Shown here: positions 10,235 through 18,541 of the stretch, piece by piece
Layout: the number at the start of each line of letters is the position of its first letter
Position numbering within the stretch: position 1 is the stretch's first letter
Source: Sphingobacteriia bacterium
GTDB taxonomy: Bacteria > Bacteroidota > Bacteroidia > J057 > RFSG01
Reading direction: 5' to 3'
NCBI GenBank assembly: GCA_009924095.1
Contig: RFSG01000010.1
Span: 1-46,194 of the forward strand
DNA: 46,194 bases
Position numbers and translations under genes: made by a program
Notes under the pieces: model-generated
The model's input: only the letters and a program-made list of their open reading frames with translations
Told to the model about the DNA's origin: nothing
The model's database searches: none

Positions 10235-11485
10235 ATGCATACGGAAAACGATTATCCTGAAACTCCTCAGGATCCTCAATCCCCTCAGGCAGAACAATTG
10301 CCTGGTGATGAAAAGCCGGCAAGCGAAACGTCAACTGAAGGTCACTCTGAAGTACCTTTAGGGGATACTCCTGCTGTTGAAAATATTTCTGAAACTTCTC
10401 CTGCTGAAGTTCAAATCCCAGCTGTTGAAGAAGCCTCGGTTTCTTCTTCCCCTGAGGTTAGTCCTGAACCAGAAACGATTCAGCCAATAGCTGAGGAAAT
10501 TACGCATCATAAGCCAGATCCTGTAGTTCCTGAAATTGAAACCACACCTGCGATTGAGATTCCAGCACAACCTGAAATTGTAGAACCTTCTAAATCAGAA
10601 GTTCCCGCACAACCTGATTTACCTATTGGTTCCGAGATGGTAGCCCATGCAGAAGGCAATACGGATGAAATTGAAGCGGATCACGCTGAACCATCCATTC
10701 AACCGGTGGAAGCAATAGCTCCAGAAAAGAAAAAGAAATCTAAAAAGAAAGAAATCGTTGCTGCGGAAATCGAAGCTAAACCAGATGAAAATCAGGAAAG
10801 CGAAGAAGAAGAAACCGAATCATCAGAAGGGTTTAACCTTTCTACTTTTGATTACAAAGGCTTCTTTGAACAAAATAAAACCAATGTTCTTGCAGGTGCC
10901 GGAATCATCCTGGCTGCAATTATATATTTTGTGTTTTTTAACACAGCCTCTCCAGATGCTGAAGATGAAGCTGGAAATGCAATCTTTACTGCAGTTAAGT
11001 ATTTTGAACAAGATTCCTTTAACCTAGCCTTAAATGGGGATGGACAAAACAGCGGATTCTTAGAACTCGCGGATGAATTCTCCGGGACCAAAGCAGGAAA
11101 TTTATGCAACTATTACATTGCTGTTTCTTATTTGCGTCAAGGAAATGCGAATGAAGCCTATAGTTTCTTTGATGCATTTGATAAAGGAGAAAACTTCCTT
11201 TCAGTTTCTGCTTATTCAGCAATGGCATCCATTAAAGAGGACCAATCCGATTTAGAAGGAGCTGCCGAATATTATGAAAAAGCAGCTTCTATTAAAGCCA
11301 ATAGTAGCACCACTCCGTTTTTATGGCAACAAGCTGCGCGTTGTTATGAAATGGCAGAAAATAAAGATGCTGCATTGAAATTATACTTGAGAATCAAAAA
11401 CGAATATCCCTCTTCCACAGAAGCACAACAGGTAGATAAATACATTGCTAGAATATCTCCTGATGATTTAGATTCAGAAATTTAA
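10235..11485 (+). CDS. Membrane-anchored YfgM-like tetratricopeptide protein
   Basis: 416 residues. Residues 1-205 are a low-complexity Glu/Pro/Ala-rich tail with a lysine cluster at 164-172, followed by one membrane helix at about 218-236 and a C-terminal helical TPR region (about 245-405). The C-terminal half matches the Bacteroidota YfgM-like pattern (SGTKAGNLCNYYIAVSYLRQ, EGAAEYYEKA, ALKLYLRIKNEYPSS). With no signal peptide, the acidic tail should be cytoplasmic and the TPR part periplasmic. YfgM in E. coli is an ancillary SecYEG partner. The neighbour ribH begins 11 nt later; this order is common in Bacteroidota. The long acidic tail is the unusual part. Confidence 0.82.
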   Translation: MHTENDYPETPQDPQSPQAEQLPGDEKPASETSTEGHSEVPLGDTPAVENISETSPAEVQIPAVEEASVSSSPEVSPEPETIQPIAEEITHHKPDPVVPEIETTPAIEIPAQPEIVEPSKSEVPAQPDLPIGSEMVAHAEGNTDEIEADHAEPSIQPVEAIAPEKKKKSKKKEIVAAEIEAKPDENQESEEEETESSEGFNLSTFDYKGFFEQNKTNVLAGAGIILAAIIYFVFFNTASPDAEDEAGNAIFTAVKYFEQDSFNLALNGDGQNSGFLELADEFSGTKAGNLCNYYIAVSYLRQGNANEAYSFFDAFDKGENFLSVSAYSAMASIKEDQSDLEGAAEYYEKAASIKANSSTTPFLWQQAARCYEMAENKDAALKLYLRIKNEYPSSTEAQQVDKYIARISPDDLDSEI

Positions 11486-11496
11486 ATCTTAAGTAA

Positions 11497-11991
11497 ATGT
11501 CACAAGAGGAAGTTCATCAGCGAAGTTTTTATCAAGGTGATGGATTACATGCCCACGATCAGATTGTAATTCTGGTTAGTCGTTGGAATGCTGAGATTAC
11601 ACAAGCGTTATTAAAGGGAGCTAAGCAGGTCTTAGCATCTGCAGGGGTTCCTGATATTTGCATTACCATCAAAGAGGTGCCTGGCACTTTTGAACTACCT
11701 CTGGGAGCCTCATGGGCGCTAGAACATCTTCAACCTGATGCAGTCATTTGTTTAGGTTGTGTAATTCAAGGCGAAACTCGGCATTTTGATTTTATTTGTG
11801 ATTCCGTTGCGCAGGGAATTCAGCGTGTAGCACTCGATTATCAAAAGCCTGTCATTTTTGGCATACTAACTACGCAAAACCAAGCTCAAGCAATGGAAAG
11901 AGCAGGGGGCAAAATAGGAAATAAAGGTGAAGAAGCTGCAGTGGCTGCTTTGGAAATGTTAGATTTAAGAAGGGGATTGAGTTCTCGATAA
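11497..11991 (+). CDS. ribH: 6,7-dimethyl-8-ribityllumazine synthase
   Basis: Penultimate step of riboflavin synthesis: condenses 5-amino-6-ribitylaminouracil with dihydroxybutanone phosphate. 164 residues, the usual size. Substrate-site motifs: SRWN at 28-31, VPGTFELP at 61-68, GCVIQGETRHFDFI at 87-100 with catalytic His96, and FGILTT at 121-126. The conserved R/K pair region QAMERAGGKIGNKGEEAA follows at 131-148. Transcribed with the upstream TPR gene. It converges with the minus-strand methyltransferase; only 13 nt separate the two stop codons, and no strong terminator is seen there. Confidence 0.96.
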   Translation: MSQEEVHQRSFYQGDGLHAHDQIVILVSRWNAEITQALLKGAKQVLASAGVPDICITIKEVPGTFELPLGASWALEHLQPDAVICLGCVIQGETRHFDFICDSVAQGIQRVALDYQKPVIFGILTTQNQAQAMERAGGKIGNKGEEAAVAALEMLDLRRGLSSR

Positions 11992-12004
11992 AATCTAAAA
12001 TCCA

Positions 12005-12802
12005 TTAATTAATGGGCTTTACAATATACCAGGCTGCGGTAGTAAAAAAATCCCGTAATCCAGGAATCCAACTCAAAATTGATGGCAAAACCCTAGGCTT
12101 TAATCCAAATTTCCAGGTATAAATAGGATTAATAAAATATAAACGCCTTTCTAAAATTTCATATCCAATTTTTTGATGAACTTTTTCAAACCTCCAGGTA
12201 GAAATTCCTGTTTCCTGAATTTCTAATAATTCTTTAATACAGGCCTCCGGCTCACCCCAGATTTTTAAAAATATTTTATACAAAGGTCTTGGTAGCAAAT
12301 GAATCCAAGGTAATTTGCTTAATAAAGGATGATGGCAGATTTGCTGATGTCCCCCAAATGGCATACACCAAGCTGGAAATCCATAATATATTATTCCCCC
12401 AGGCTTTAAAAATAATTTTAAATGTTCAATTATTTTAGGTTGATTAAATATATGTTCAATAGTATCTTTTAATATGATTATATCAAATTTATTTGTAAAA
12501 AGCTTGGCAGTATCTACTTTATAAATATCCTCAGAAATAAATTTTAATTGACCTGAATTTAATTCATTTTGTAACCATTCACTTCCTGCTTTTATTTTTT
12601 CAACGGATAAATCTACTCCCGTACAAATACATCCTTCAGCTAAAAATGCTTTTAATACTCCTCCTTCTCCGCAACCAATCTCTAATACTTGTAAATCTTT
12701 AACAGGCTTTATCTCCTGAATAAAAGGAACAATAAATTGACGAGCATGCTCATATTGATGCCGAAAATATTCTGATGCGTTTCGATGAAACTCAAATGCC
12801 AT
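12005..12802 (-). CDS. Class I SAM-dependent methyltransferase
   Basis: 265 residues with a Rossmann methyltransferase core: motif I VLEIGCGEGG at 39-48, acidic ribose ligand in GVDLS at 62-66, motif II/III region FDIIILKDTIEHI at 106-118, and LKPGGIIYYGFPAW at 132-145. The C-terminal third (GGHQQICHHPLLSKLPW, 150-166) is the lid typical of a Bacteroidota group of Methyltransf_11/23-like proteins of unknown substrate. The ATG at 12802 is preceded by TACCTTTG with only 4 nt between, so the mRNA may be leaderless. The WbqC-like gene lies 19 nt upstream on the same strand. Substrate unknown. Confidence 0.88.
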   Translation of the reverse strand: MAFEFHRNASEYFRHQYEHARQFIVPFIQEIKPVKDLQVLEIGCGEGGVLKAFLAEGCICTGVDLSVEKIKAGSEWLQNELNSGQLKFISEDIYKVDTAKLFTNKFDIIILKDTIEHIFNQPKIIEHLKLFLKPGGIIYYGFPAWCMPFGGHQQICHHPLLSKLPWIHLLPRPLYKIFLKIWGEPEACIKELLEIQETGISTWRFEKVHQKIGYEILERRLYFINPIYTWKFGLKPRVLPSILSWIPGLRDFFTTAAWYIVKPIN

Positions 12803-12806
12803 AATA

Positions 12807-12814
12807 CAAAGGTA
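12807..12814 (-). promoter_or_regulatory. -7 element 4 nt before the methyltransferase start
   Basis: On the minus strand TACCTTTG is followed by TATT and the ATG. It matches TAnnTTTG exactly and would place transcription initiation at or near the start codon, independent of the WbqC-like gene upstream. Confidence 0.55.
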
Positions 12815-12821
12815 ACAAACC

Positions 12822-13412
12822 CTATTGGCTAGTTAATATTCTTTGCCTTACCTCATTCGGATTTTCATGAAACAATAGGTCTAATATTGATAACCCAGGA
12901 ACAAAAGGACCATATAATTGAAAATAGGGAGATTCAGAAACCTCAAGTGTTGGCTTTGGGCTTGACGGGAAAAGCACCGAATTATAAGTAGGCGAATCTT
13001 TCGTCCATTCCGCTTCCGGAAGCCGTAACCAATTGCAGCAAAATGAAAAAGAAAGTTGTGATAACTCACCTAGCGTTTCAGGTTTATGCTCCCAAATTTT
13101 TTTTAGTTCAGGAGAGATATACTCAAAAAATGCTGACCTATTATAAGCTACTTCAATCGACCGCCAATGTTCTTTGTGCCAGGCTTGTTGATAGGCTATT
13201 TTTATAAACCGGTATTCCTTCGATTCTTTGTCTTTACTATGTTGAACAGGAATAGTTAAGGATAAAATACGATTTGGTCCTTTAATCCAACAGCGATTCA
13301 TCAAGCTTTGCCGAACATAATCTCCTTCCAGTGAAATCGGAATACGCTTTGTCCATACCCCTGTAAACCAAGCTACAGGCGGAAACCACAATAATGGCCA
13401 AATTTCTTGCAT
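12822..13412 (-). CDS. WbqC-like family protein
   Basis: 196 residues with the WbqC-like layout: an N-terminal WFPPVAWF segment (about 10-17), the central RSLMNRC..GPN..LSLTIPVQ strand region (about 35-57), AYQQAWHKEHWRSIEVAYNRSAFFEY (about 73-98), and the terminal LSILDLLFHENPNEVRQRI. The family often sits with polysaccharide-synthesis genes and its biochemical role is uncertain. The ATG at 13412 is the only start near the conserved N-terminus. It is transcribed divergently from the GWxTD gene, with a 97-nt shared upstream region. Confidence 0.85.
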   Translation of the reverse strand: MQEIWPLLWFPPVAWFTGVWTKRIPISLEGDYVRQSLMNRCWIKGPNRILSLTIPVQHSKDKESKEYRFIKIAYQQAWHKEHWRSIEVAYNRSAFFEYISPELKKIWEHKPETLGELSQLSFSFCCNWLRLPEAEWTKDSPTYNSVLFPSSPKPTLEVSESPYFQLYGPFVPGLSILDLLFHENPNEVRQRILTSQ

Positions 13413-13482
13413 GAATAGCTTTTATCCGTTTATTAAATAAATATTTGACAATTATTCATTACCAATCCGGAAATTAAAACCG

Positions 13483-13490
13483 TATATTTG
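13483..13490 (+). promoter_or_regulatory. Bacteroidota -7 element upstream of the GWxTD gene
   Basis: TATATTTG matches TAnnTTTG, 19 nt before the ATG at 13510. It lies in the 97-nt divergent region shared with the WbqC-like gene. Confidence 0.45.
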
Positions 13491-13509
13491 AAATAAGCAA
13501 ATTTGACGT

Positions 13510-14994
13510 ATGTGCTTTTCGATTCAAAAATTAATAATTCTAACAGGATTTTTTGGTTTAATCTCTTCCGTTTGGGGGCAATCCTTAGAAATTGATTTTA
13601 TTTTAGATCATCAGATTTTTGAAGATATTAAACAACAATCCTATCTCGAAACGCATTTATATGTAGATAGTAGAACCCTACATTATAAAAAAGATAAAGA
13701 TGGATTGTTTAGGTCAAGAATTCAAATCCAAACAGTACTGACCCAAGGGGAAGAAATTAAAGTTAATGAACAATCTATTTTGGAGAGTAAGGGGATATCC
13801 GATACCCTGCCCTTAACACTTTCCTCAGCACATCAATTAGATACCTGGAGAAAATATCTTTCACCCGGAAGATATACGCTTTCTGTTACGCTGTTAGATT
13901 TACAGGCAGATTCTAGTAGTAAGGTTACTGCCGTTCGGGAGTTTGAAATCAAACCTGTTTATAAAGATAGTGTAGCTATTTCTGATTTATTGTTTTATAT
14001 AAATAAACAGCAATCCAATCAACAAAATACATTAACTCGTGCTGACGGAAAGGATTATATTCCTTTGGTAACCAATTCTACTTTTATTTTACAAGATACC
14101 CTGAAGGCTTATTTAGAAATTTATCGCACGGCCTCTAATACGAATAAACCTTATTTTATTACTGCCAGTATTTTACAGGCAAATTCCAATCGTCAGTTAG
14201 AACAATATACTCAGACGTTTCGAAAAAACCCTTCGGAATTTGATATGTTGAATATTACCTTTCCGATAAGGGAATTATCTTCTCAAACCTATCAGCTAAA
14301 AATTGAAATGTTTAATTATAAAAATGAAATTGTCACCCAAAAAACATTTAAGTTCTTTTTATTTAATGATCGGGTTGCCTCAGAAGAATTATTAACCAAT
14401 ATCAATGCTTTTGATCAAAAATATGGATATGATGAAAATCAATTAAATCAATATATAGAACAATTACGATTTATAAGTACCGCCCCTGAATTAAGTTTTG
14501 CACAGGTATTAAAAACCTATGAAGAAAAGAAAAATTATTTCTACGCATTTTGGGAAGCTAGAAAATCCGAACCCACTAAATATACTAAGATAACAGAATG
14601 GCAATCCTATAAATCCTTAATTGATTATGCCAATCAAAAATATAAATCAAAATTAAGAGCCGGTTGGAAAACCGACAGAGGGAGAATAATGTTGCAATAT
14701 GGTGCGCCCAATGATGTTCAGCAATATCCAAGCATGAATAACACAGCTCCTTATGAAATTTGGACCTATAATAAGTTAGGTGTTCAACCCCAAGTGATTT
14801 TTGTGTTTGTGGATAAGGATTTAATTACCAACGAATATCCTTTAGTCCATTCTACCAAATACGGAGAAGCAAACAATCCACGTTGGAGGCTTGATCAATT
14901 ATCGCGTTTTCAGGATGCAAATACAGTAGATTATGATAATCTCGATAGAGACAAAAATTTACGAAGAGAATTTAATGATGTTACCCCCCGATAA
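13510..14994 (+). CDS. GWxTD domain-containing secreted protein
   Basis: 494 residues. Signal peptide to about residue 23 (WG-Q), so exported; no lipobox. Residues 25-290 are beta-rich with no family I can name, 295-380 are helical, and the GWxTD domain occupies about 340-470: FWEAR at 347-351, GWKTDRGRIMLQYGAPNDV at 385-403, IWTY at 417-420. The family is widespread in Bacteroidota and Acidobacteriota and uncharacterised. The C-terminus is polar and has no T9SS sorting domain, so it probably stays in the periplasm or at the outer membrane. Its end abuts the convergent subtilase gene with no gap. Confidence 0.88.
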   Translation: MCFSIQKLIILTGFFGLISSVWGQSLEIDFILDHQIFEDIKQQSYLETHLYVDSRTLHYKKDKDGLFRSRIQIQTVLTQGEEIKVNEQSILESKGISDTLPLTLSSAHQLDTWRKYLSPGRYTLSVTLLDLQADSSSKVTAVREFEIKPVYKDSVAISDLLFYINKQQSNQQNTLTRADGKDYIPLVTNSTFILQDTLKAYLEIYRTASNTNKPYFITASILQANSNRQLEQYTQTFRKNPSEFDMLNITFPIRELSSQTYQLKIEMFNYKNEIVTQKTFKFFLFNDRVASEELLTNINAFDQKYGYDENQLNQYIEQLRFISTAPELSFAQVLKTYEEKKNYFYAFWEARKSEPTKYTKITEWQSYKSLIDYANQKYKSKLRAGWKTDRGRIMLQYGAPNDVQQYPSMNNTAPYEIWTYNKLGVQPQVIFVFVDKDLITNEYPLVHSTKYGEANNPRWRLDQLSRFQDANTVDYDNLDRDKNLRREFNDVTPR

Positions 14995-16587
14995 TTATTT
15001 TTGAATCTCAATAATTCTGGTTATTGATTTTTCTGATAAATAAAACGTTAATAAATAAATACCATTATTTAAAGAGACTAAATCAATAGTATTTTGAATT
15101 AACGGATTTGCATACCCTGAATTAATTTGTTTTCCCTGTAAATCTGTTAATTGCCAATAAATCGGTTTAATTATTGAATCCGGCAATAATAAATTTATTT
15201 CCTGTTGCGCAGGAATTGGCCATAATTTTAAGGAAGAGGTTTGAAGATCAGATTCTTTTGAAACAATTGTTTGCAGAATGTTTAACGCTTGGCAACCATC
15301 AGGAATTCCATGACCAAAGAAATTGTCAGGGTTTTGAAATCGATTGGAAGATTGAAGTAACGCCTTTCTAACTTGTTGGGCTGTAGCTTGTGGGTACGCT
15401 TGCCATAAACAGGCAGATAATCCTGCAATTAAGGGAGCAGCAAAAGAAGTTCCAGAAGATGCACTTAATCCTCCAGAAGAATTAATAATATAAGCATTTA
15501 ATCCTGTGGCTACTAAATCGGGTTTAATCCTTCCATCAGCAGTTGGGCCACGGGATGAAAAACCGGCTAACAATCCTGCATTACTCACAGCGCCAACGGC
15601 CAAAATAGAGTCAGCATCCGCAGGAACTGTGATATATCCCCATGACCCTGAGCCTTCATTTCCTGCACTTACCACCACCAACATTCCTACCTCAGCAGCC
15701 TTTTGAGCAGCCTGAGTGATTACCGCAGTATGTCCATTAAGATCCGCATAGGTATAGCCACTTCCACCTGAAAAAGTGGTATATCCTAAAGAAGATTGAA
15801 TAATCTGTATCCCAGCAGAATCAGACCATTCCATGGCTTGTTGCCAATAAACCTCTTCAAGTGGGGATTCCGTAGCTACGGTCTCGGTTCTCAATAAACT
15901 ATAGTTCGCCTCGTATGATGCTCCCATCAATATTCCAGGCCTCCAGGCCGCCATGGTAGATAATACATCTGCCCCATGAGAATCTTCATTAAATATATCC
16001 GTATCTCCATTGACAAAATCATAAGCATAAGTTAATCTTTGTTGGCTTCTCAAGGAATCAAATGCATTGTTTATGTTGACATTTCTAAAGCCTGAATCAA
16101 AAATTCCCATCTTAATATTCTTGCCTGTAAATCCTGCCTGATGCAAACAAGGAATTCCTATCTGGGTTAATTGGCCGGAAGCCTGACCATAATCAGGAAC
16201 AGAAGCAAATTGTGCTGGAATTGTTTTATAATCACCAAGCGGTTGGATATGTTTTACAATCGAAAGATTACGAATGGCTTCCAAAGAGACTGAGTCTAAC
16301 TTAAGACAAACTGCATTTAACCATCTAGAACATCCTACAATCTTTTCACAAGTTTGTCCTTCTACAATTTGTATATAATCTTTATTGACCGGTAAATCCG
16401 CAACCGTAATTGGAATTCCTTGTAACGCCCTTCTTTTCAAGGTGGATTCTGAAAGAGATGGCATTTGTCCTTGAGGCTTGTCAGAAAAAGTAATCCAAAA
16501 ATAATTTTTCGTTTCAATGGCGTGTACCCTACTAGTAAGGGTTAAGAATAAGCCTAGGCTGCAGATGCAGCGAAATAAAATTATCAT
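14995..16587 (-). CDS. T9SS-secreted subtilisin-like serine protease (S8)
   Basis: 530 residues from the ATG at 16587, chosen because it gives an immediate signal peptide (IILFRCICSLGLFLTLT...VHA). The frame is open 159 nt further, but that would run through the surE promoter and start. The subtilase triad is complete: Asp164 in GIFDSG, His204 in DSHGADV, Ser381 in SSGTSFAAP; the oxyanion Asn310 is in SAGNEG. Residues about 450-530 form a T9SS type A sorting domain (LKLWPIPA at 453-460, then LNNGIYLLTF). Expected at the cell surface or in the medium. surE is divergent, with 58 nt between the start codons. Confidence 0.92.
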   Translation of the reverse strand: MIILFRCICSLGLFLTLTSRVHAIETKNYFWITFSDKPQGQMPSLSESTLKRRALQGIPITVADLPVNKDYIQIVEGQTCEKIVGCSRWLNAVCLKLDSVSLEAIRNLSIVKHIQPLGDYKTIPAQFASVPDYGQASGQLTQIGIPCLHQAGFTGKNIKMGIFDSGFRNVNINNAFDSLRSQQRLTYAYDFVNGDTDIFNEDSHGADVLSTMAAWRPGILMGASYEANYSLLRTETVATESPLEEVYWQQAMEWSDSAGIQIIQSSLGYTTFSGGSGYTYADLNGHTAVITQAAQKAAEVGMLVVVSAGNEGSGSWGYITVPADADSILAVGAVSNAGLLAGFSSRGPTADGRIKPDLVATGLNAYIINSSGGLSASSGTSFAAPLIAGLSACLWQAYPQATAQQVRKALLQSSNRFQNPDNFFGHGIPDGCQALNILQTIVSKESDLQTSSLKLWPIPAQQEINLLLPDSIIKPIYWQLTDLQGKQINSGYANPLIQNTIDLVSLNNGIYLLTFYLSEKSITRIIEIQK

Positions 16588-16633
16588 AATATAAATCCTA
16601 GTTGAATTTACACAAAATCCATCGGGTCTTATG

Positions 16634-16641
16634 TACTTTTG
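16634..16641 (+). promoter_or_regulatory. -7 element 4 nt before the surE start
   Basis: TACTTTTG, then TAAA, then ATG (16646). The spacing is identical to that before nuoH and the methyltransferase, predicting a leaderless or nearly leaderless mRNA. It also excludes the upstream in-frame ATG at 16631, which lies before the promoter element. Confidence 0.55.
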
Positions 16642-16645
16642 TAAA

Positions 16646-17419
16646 ATGTCGAAACCCCATATTTTGATTTGTAATGACGATGGAATTACTGCTCCGGGCA
16701 TACAGAACCTAACGGAAGCGGTTAAATCTTTTGGGCATTTAACCATTGTTGCACCAGATAGTCCTCAAAGTGGGATGGGGCATGCCATTAGTGTGGGCAA
16801 ACCCTTGCGATTATATGAATCTCAGCTTGCCCATGGCAGAACAGGCTGGGCTTGCAGCGGAACACCCGTAGATTGTGTGAAGTTGGCAACTGGGGTTTTA
16901 TTAAAAGAAAAACCTGATTTGTTGGTTAGTGGGATTAATCACGGAGCCAACTCTTCTATATCGGTTGTGTATTCTGGAACTATGTCTGCAGCTATGGAAG
17001 GAGCTATCGAGGGAATTCCTTCTATTGGTTTTTCTTTGTGTGATTTCTCACATCAAGCTGATTTTAGTGCCAGCCAGGAAATTGTAAAAATTATCGTAGA
17101 AAGAGCCTTAAATAATCCAATGCCAACGGGCACTTTGCTAAATGTAAACATTCCCGCATTGCCATTAGACCAAATAAAAGGTATTCGAATTACCCGACAA
17201 GCTATCGGACGATGGGTAGAAGAATTTGATCAACGCATTGATCCAGCAGGAAGACCATATTATTGGCTGACCGGTAAGTTTAAAATTGAGGATGATGGCC
17301 TCGATACCGATGAATGGGCTTTGGCTAATGGCTTTGTTTCTGTTTGCCCTGTTCAATTTGATCTAACTGCTCATCATGCCCTGCCTTCCTTGAATCATTG
17401 GAATATGCATTTACCCTAA
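16646..17419 (+). CDS. surE: 5'/3'-nucleotidase SurE
   Basis: Metal-dependent nucleoside 5'/3'-monophosphatase, cytosolic. 257 residues from the ATG at 16646. Metal ligands fall in the family positions: NDDG at 10-13 (Asp11, Asp12), Ser42 in PQSGMGHAISV, and Asn98 in VSGINHGAN. CSGTPVDCVKLA at 70-81 is also conserved. An alternative ATG at 16631 would add MYFCK and precede the -7 element, so it is rejected. lpxB follows after 9 nt and the spoIID-like gene overlaps lpxB, making a three-gene operon. Confidence 0.96.
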   Translation: MSKPHILICNDDGITAPGIQNLTEAVKSFGHLTIVAPDSPQSGMGHAISVGKPLRLYESQLAHGRTGWACSGTPVDCVKLATGVLLKEKPDLLVSGINHGANSSISVVYSGTMSAAMEGAIEGIPSIGFSLCDFSHQADFSASQEIVKIIVERALNNPMPTGTLLNVNIPALPLDQIKGIRITRQAIGRWVEEFDQRIDPAGRPYYWLTGKFKIEDDGLDTDEWALANGFVSVCPVQFDLTAHHALPSLNHWNMHLP

Positions 17420-17428
17420 TCGAATCCA

Positions 17429-18541
17429 TTGAAAACCTTACAAAAGATTTATATCGTATCGGGAGAAAATTCAGGAGACCTACACGGCGGTAATTTAGTA
17501 AAGGCATTACAAAAAAAATTGCCAAGCGCTATTTTTAGAGGTACAGGGGGTGACCATCTTCATAAAGCTGGAATGGATATTTTTATTCCTATCCAACAAA
17601 TGAATTTCATGGGGTTTGTGGAGGTGTTAATGAATATCCGAACCATCTGGAAAATATTGGCGGATGTTAAATCAGATATATCAATTTGGAAACCTGATGT
17701 AGTAATATTAATTGACTATCCCGGTTTTAATTTGAGATTGGCTCCTTTTATTTTTAACCTTAAGATTCCAGTAATTTATTATATATCCCCTCAATTATGG
17801 GCATGGAAAAAAAGTAGAATTGAAATCATTCGAAAATATGTAAAGCGATTATTGGTGATTCTGCCTTTTGAAAAAGAGTTTTATTCCAAAGAAAATATTT
17901 CAGTGGATTTTGTAGGTCATCCTCTGTTGGATGCACTTTCACAAGAAAGTATCTTACCTTTACCCAATACTGAGCAAAAGCCTATGCTTGCAGTATTACC
18001 CGGCAGCAGAAAGCAAGAAATTTCCATTATGTTGCCAGAAATGTTAAAAGCGGCTAAAGCATTTCCCCACTATAAAATTGTGGTGGCTGGTGTAAAAAGC
18101 CAACCCGCTAAACTTTATACAGATATCCTGAGTCAATCCGGAATTTCAGCAGAATTGGTCTGGAATCAAACTTATGCTTTGCTTAAATCTTCTCACATGG
18201 CATTGGTAACTTCAGGCACAGCTACCTTGGAAACCGCATTGTTTAATGTGCCTCAAGTAGTTTGTTATAAAGGCAATGAATTGTCGTATAGAATTGCTCG
18301 TCAATTGGTAAAGGTTAAATATATTTCTTTGGTTAATTTAATTTTGGATAAACCTGCAATTCAAGAGTTAATTCAGCAAGAAATGAAAGCTGAAAATATG
18401 ATCGATTTTTTGCACAAAATTGAAACCGGACCAGAAAGAGAAAAGGTTTTAGAATTTTACCAAGAATTGCACCAACATTTAGGAGGAATAGGCGCCTCTG
18501 AAAGGGCAGCAGAAAATATAATATCTCAATGTATAGACTAA
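17429..18541 (+). CDS. lpxB: Lipid-A-disaccharide synthase
   Basis: Membrane-associated glycosyltransferase (GT19) joining UDP-diacylglucosamine and lipid X in lipid A synthesis, which shows that the cell makes LPS. 370 residues, close to the family size. Motifs: SGENSGDLHGGNL at 11-23, NFMGFVEV at 59-66, LIDYPGFN at 94-101 with the conserved Asp96, YYISPQLWAWK at 117-127, then LPGSRKQE and SGTATLETALFNVPQVVCYK. The start is TTG at 17429, 9 nt after the surE stop; no ATG or GTG is available before the conserved N-terminus. The last 13 nt overlap the next gene. Confidence 0.96.
   Translation: MKTLQKIYIVSGENSGDLHGGNLVKALQKKLPSAIFRGTGGDHLHKAGMDIFIPIQQMNFMGFVEVLMNIRTIWKILADVKSDISIWKPDVVILIDYPGFNLRLAPFIFNLKIPVIYYISPQLWAWKKSRIEIIRKYVKRLLVILPFEKEFYSKENISVDFVGHPLLDALSQESILPLPNTEQKPMLAVLPGSRKQEISIMLPEMLKAAKAFPHYKIVVAGVKSQPAKLYTDILSQSGISAELVWNQTYALLKSSHMALVTSGTATLETALFNVPQVVCYKGNELSYRIARQLVKVKYISLVNLILDKPAIQELIQQEMKAENMIDFLHKIETGPEREKVLEFYQELHQHLGGIGASERAAENIISQCID

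Noticed and set aside
11998-12016. Palindrome CCATTAATTAATGG at the ribH/methyltransferase convergence as a terminator
   Set aside because: It is AT-rich, overlaps the methyltransferase coding end and has no T tract; it is likely incidental.
16588-16746. Upstream in-frame start of the subtilase
   Set aside because: It would extend through the surE promoter and first codons and bury the signal peptide; the ATG at 16587 gives a normal signal sequence.
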